From NCBI GenBank assembly GCA_017847725.1, contig JAGAXW010000033.1:1-55611 (forward strand): 55,611 nucleotides of DNA, read 5' to 3'. Positions 53,126 to 55,611 of the stretch are shown here, piece by piece (the stretch's first letter is position 1; each line of letters starts with the position of its first letter). The translations under genes were made by a program, and so were the position numbers. The DNA comes from Prevotella sp. (lineage in GTDB: Bacteria > Bacteroidota > Bacteroidia > Bacteroidales > Bacteroidaceae). The notes beneath the pieces were generated by a model. The model saw only the letters and a program-made list of their open reading frames with translations, was not told the origin of the DNA and searched no databases.

Positions 53126-54101
53126 ATTGGCTGTTATCGCGTATAGTACCGGAAAATGCCTGATGTGTAGCGTCCTCATCCACATCCTTGGCCGAAGAGC
53201 AACTGAATCTATCGCCGAAATGCATTTGCCATTTCACGCAAGAATCATGCGGATTCGTTTTTTTTATTGCCAGTTCTGCATCTTTCTTAAATGCCTTCAA
53301 CTCTGATAGGAAATCATTCTTCCTTTTCTCTGAGTATGGCAAGAACAAATCCTCACCCTTTGGAAAAGTGGGGCGTAAACAATGGAAACCGTCATCTCCC
53401 GACAATTCATCATAAATGGCTGTGAGCAATTTCTGCATGGCCACATCATCGCGGTCATCAGCTTCATAGTGCCTCTCTGCAAGCATAGTCAAGATACAGC
53501 CAGTCGGCATCTTCTTATTCTTCTCAAAGCGCACATTCTCGCACCAAGCCTTCAGGTATCGTACTAAACGACGCAATTGCGGATGTTCTTCTTTGCCATT
53601 AAACCATTTGTAGAACTCTTTAGGGTCTGTGTCTATCCACCCATCTTTCTTATGAGCCAGTTTGGGGTGATCATCTCCTGTCTCACTCTTGAAATAGATG
53701 GGCAAATCCACATGATGCCCGTCAGCATAAAGCACAGTTACGCAAGGATCGTTATCCTCTTGTCCAGTTTTCGTATGACCTTCTATAGCCTCGTAGATTC
53801 TTTTATGATACTCATCTACTGAAAGACGGTCGGCTTCATCATCACTCAAGAAATACACACCGTCATCTAGGTCATAAGCGCCTGTACCATCAGTATCCCG
53901 AATCGGGTTCAGTATGGTATGCATGGCGTATGAACCTTGCATGTTAAACTTTGGCTGCACGTCATCAGGATAATTATCCTTATAGTACTTCCGTATCTTT
54001 TCTCTTATTGTTTCGCGGTTCTTTTTAAGCGTTTCTTTTTGAGTGTCCGTAACCGTGATGACATCGTTAAAAGCAATAAATTGTTCGTGGTTATTTGCCA
54101 T
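53112..54101 (-). CDS. CBASS CD-NTase (DncV-like cyclic dinucleotide synthase)
   Basis: A nucleotidyltransferase of the cGAS/DncV superfamily that makes a cyclic nucleotide signal on phage infection. The NMQGSYAMHT motif (Gly-Ser) is at 54-63, DLDDGVYF gives the metal Asp pair (77 and 79), and a third Asp is in GHHVDLPIYF near 125. About 329 residues. The start MANNHEQF was chosen, 4 bp after the capV stop; an ATG 24 bp upstream overlaps capV. The C-terminal end (SGTIRDNSQYARR) is the segment that Cap2 would conjugate. Clade and signal identity cannot be fixed here. Confidence 0.87.
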   Translation of the reverse strand: MANNHEQFIAFNDVITVTDTQKETLKKNRETIREKIRKYYKDNYPDDVQPKFNMQGSYAMHTILNPIRDTDGTGAYDLDDGVYFLSDDEADRLSVDEYHKRIYEAIEGHTKTGQEDNDPCVTVLYADGHHVDLPIYFKSETGDDHPKLAHKKDGWIDTDPKEFYKWFNGKEEHPQLRRLVRYLKAWCENVRFEKNKKMPTGCILTMLAERHYEADDRDDVAMQKLLTAIYDELSGDDGFHCLRPTFPKGEDLFLPYSEKRKNDFLSELKAFKKDAELAIKKTNPHDSCVKWQMHFGDRFSCSSAKDVDEDATHQAFSGTIRDNSQYARR

Positions 54102-54105
54102 AACT

Positions 54106-55125
54106 TTATATTTTTGAGGGGTCAATAGTTTTCTTTTCCGTATATAAATTCTTCACTATAGGGTCATTCTTAGCTATATTGCCCACTACCGACCCTATAC
54201 CTTTCAATATCGATAGCGATGCTTTACTTGCATTGTCCATCGTCACTTTCTTTGCTTGAATACAAGATATAGGATTGTTCTCTATTCTCTTAATCTCTAT
54301 TTCGAAATCAAGATGTGGCAAAATTTGCTTAATAAAGAAATCATTCGATTTACTTTGTCCTTCACCATAATCATCAAACAGAGTTGAAATCCATCGCATG
54401 AACGACCGTCTCTTCCGTTTTGCATAGTCACCTTTTGGCACCACACAACTGCTAATGGATAATATCTGTACTCCGTCAAAATCATCATCACCTCTTTCTT
54501 CTTTTGGTTTAATCCAATATCCATTGAACACGGCTTCTGTAATGCCCACGAGCACAGGATTGTTAGCATAAAGGCCACCGTCCACATATTGAACGCTGTC
54601 TATTTCTTGCACGGGGAAATAAGTTGGTGCTGCTGAGGTTGCAAGTGCCACTTCCACAAATGTTTTCTCATCATCCTGGTTCAAGTGTCTGTAATCCTTC
54701 TTGAATATTCTTGGTGATGAAGTGGTTATATTATAGGCTGGTATGCATAGCAGGTTTTGACTCGAACCAATTATCTTCGTTCCAAACACTGCCTCCAAGG
54801 CTTTCTTGAGTGACTTATCAGAATACTTCGATCTGACTATTGCCTGTTTCAAGGTAAACAACCACTCGCCCAGTTTCCCAATCTTCCATCTCTGAGTAAA
54901 TATTTTAGGGCCGTTGTCGAAATAGAACTGAACAACGTCCTTCATTGGAATACCAGCAGCCACACCAAGTGCTATTATACCGCCAGTTGAGGTACCACAA
55001 ACCAAATCAAAATGCTCTGATGTTGAGGATTTAAAAGCATCTTCAAACTCTGCTAAAACCTGAGCAGAGTAAACGCCTTTAATGCCTCCCCCATCGATGC
55101 ACAATATCTTAAACGGCTTTTTCAT
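54106..55125 (-). CDS. capV: CBASS CapV-like patatin phospholipase effector
   Basis: A patatin-fold lipase that, when bound by the cyclic nucleotide, degrades membrane phospholipid and kills the infected cell. The anion hole is CIDGGGIKGVYS at 9-20, the nucleophile Ser46 is in VCGTSTGGI, and the dyad Asp182 is in VDGGLYANNP. The 339-residue length fits CapV. It is the first gene of the operon. The 39-bp repeat ends directly at its start codon, which suggests that the sequence before it was replaced; no clear promoter is visible upstream. Confidence 0.9.
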   Translation of the reverse strand: MKKPFKILCIDGGGIKGVYSAQVLAEFEDAFKSSTSEHFDLVCGTSTGGIIALGVAAGIPMKDVVQFYFDNGPKIFTQRWKIGKLGEWLFTLKQAIVRSKYSDKSLKKALEAVFGTKIIGSSQNLLCIPAYNITTSSPRIFKKDYRHLNQDDEKTFVEVALATSAAPTYFPVQEIDSVQYVDGGLYANNPVLVGITEAVFNGYWIKPKEERGDDDFDGVQILSISSCVVPKGDYAKRKRRSFMRWISTLFDDYGEGQSKSNDFFIKQILPHLDFEIEIKRIENNPISCIQAKKVTMDNASKASLSILKGIGSVVGNIAKNDPIVKNLYTEKKTIDPSKI

Positions 55126-55164
55126 ATCACACCAAATCTTTAACTCTATGTAATGTTTTCAACA
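55126..55164. repeat. 39-bp direct repeat, right copy
   Basis: Identical to 49,445-49,483. Here it is non-coding or the tail of a lost gene and abuts the capV start codon. The repeat encodes the C-terminal KTLHRVKDLV of the 328-residue protein in the left copy. The rest of 55,126-55,380 holds only a 33-codon frame (MIKEIVKGVCAFCSY and on) that cannot be assigned. Confidence 0.9.
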
Positions 55165-55386
55165 TTCCCGCTCTTCGAGCGTCCCCATTGAGGCACAAAA
55201 AGGTATGAACAAAATGCACATACCCCTTTAACAATCTCCTTAATCATTTTTCTCTTTAGGATTCCGTCCTTTTCATGAGGAACAAACGGCCCCTACTTGC
55301 ACTCAAATATGCAGCTACCTGGCTCAATCGCTTCAAACTATGCCATTGGCCCTTCTCTGGAACCACCGGGACGGGTTCCAGTTTCA

Positions 55387-55611
55387 TCACATGCGATAAA
55401 TCATGCTTTTACTGATTCCTGTCAATCTCTCCAACTGACGCAATGATGCTCTTTTACCCTTCAATTCTATTAATACAGACTTCTTTATATCTGCAGGCAA
55501 TTGTTGAAAAGCGCTGCTATTCGTTGCGCCAGTCTTTTCTTTTATCAGCATCATAACCTGATCATCCGAAGGACGTCCTTTCGAGGCATCCTCTATATCA
55601 AGACATGCAAC
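55387..55611 (-). mobile_element. 3' part of a second RAYT transposase gene, cut by the window end
   Basis: From 55,381 to the end the sequence matches 42,048-42,278 with only about ten differences, so this is a close copy of the intact RAYT gene. It codes the same C-terminus (LRQLERLTGISKSMI-type end). Whether it is complete lies outside the window. Confidence 0.85.

Noticed and set aside
55165-55263. Small ORF beginning MIKEIVKGV upstream of capV
   Set aside because: It ends within the 39-bp repeat, has no recognisable family and no clear promoter; it is more likely the readable edge of a recombination scar.
24860-55611. Integrative element with integrase and tRNA attachment site
   Set aside because: No integrase, relaxase, tRNA or matching attachment repeats were found inside the window; only RAYT copies and recombination scars are visible.

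Overview
The window looks like a chromosomal segment of a member of the Bacteroidales, most likely Prevotella-like. The evidence is the housekeeping gene set (lpxA, miaA, a class A penicillin-binding protein, hrpB, pgeF), promoters of the Bacteroidota type (TTTG, about 19 bp, TAnnTTTG, as before lpxA), no strong Shine-Dalgarno sequences, and a GH127/GH146 arabinofuranosidase of the kind used in plant-glycan breakdown. No rRNA, tRNA, CRISPR array or integrase was found. The genus cannot be fixed from this sequence alone.

Positions 1 to about 24,860 are GC-rich core chromosome. An exported GH127/GH146 enzyme (minus strand) is followed by a plus-strand run: lpxA, miaA, a PBP1A-like protein, two tandem carboxylesterases, a group II PLP decarboxylase, and a 1602-residue protein joining an exonuclease-like domain, a RecQ helicase and a UvrD helicase. 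A minus-strand trio follows (hrpB, an AlkZ-related protein, a D-2-hydroxyacid dehydrogenase). Then come a uracil-DNA glycosylase-family protein, pgeF, a bile-acid:sodium symporter-family carrier, a Bcp peroxiredoxin, an MGMT-family protein and glycerate kinase.

From about 24,860 to the window end the DNA is clearly more AT-rich (judged by eye), nearly every gene is on the minus strand, and almost all of it looks like antiphage defence or gene debris. Module A (25,876-32,589) is four tightly packed genes: an N6-adenine methylase, a PD-(D/E)xK protein, a DUF262 (GmrS-like) protein and a RecF/SMC-like ATPase; short 5' stubs of a DegT-type aminotransferase gene lie on both sides. Next is a Panacea-domain toxin-antitoxin pair. 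Module B (34,504-40,226) has five genes: DUF262, HEPN RNase, OLD-like ATPase with a TOPRIM-like end, ParB-like protein and Dam-like methylase. After a debris zone with REP-like hairpins come sodB, a RAYT transposase and an AbiGi-like gene.

Module C (44,499-55,125) is an 11-gene, almost gap-free run. It begins with a complete type II CBASS (CapV patatin effector, CD-NTase, Cap2 E2-E1, Cap3 JAB protease), followed by two nuclease-like genes. It ends with a type I-like methylase whose catalytic motif is altered, a half-size specificity subunit, a PtuA-like ATPase, a PtuB-like HNH nuclease and a small helicase-associated-domain protein. A 39-bp direct repeat brackets the CBASS plus the two nuclease-like genes, which suggests they moved as one cassette. 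RAYT transposase copies lie beyond both ends of module C.

The best candidates for undescribed systems are the last five genes of module C (an apparently methylation-dead M/S recognition unit wired to a Septu-like ATPase and HNH pair, with no HsdR), and the gene sets of modules B and A.
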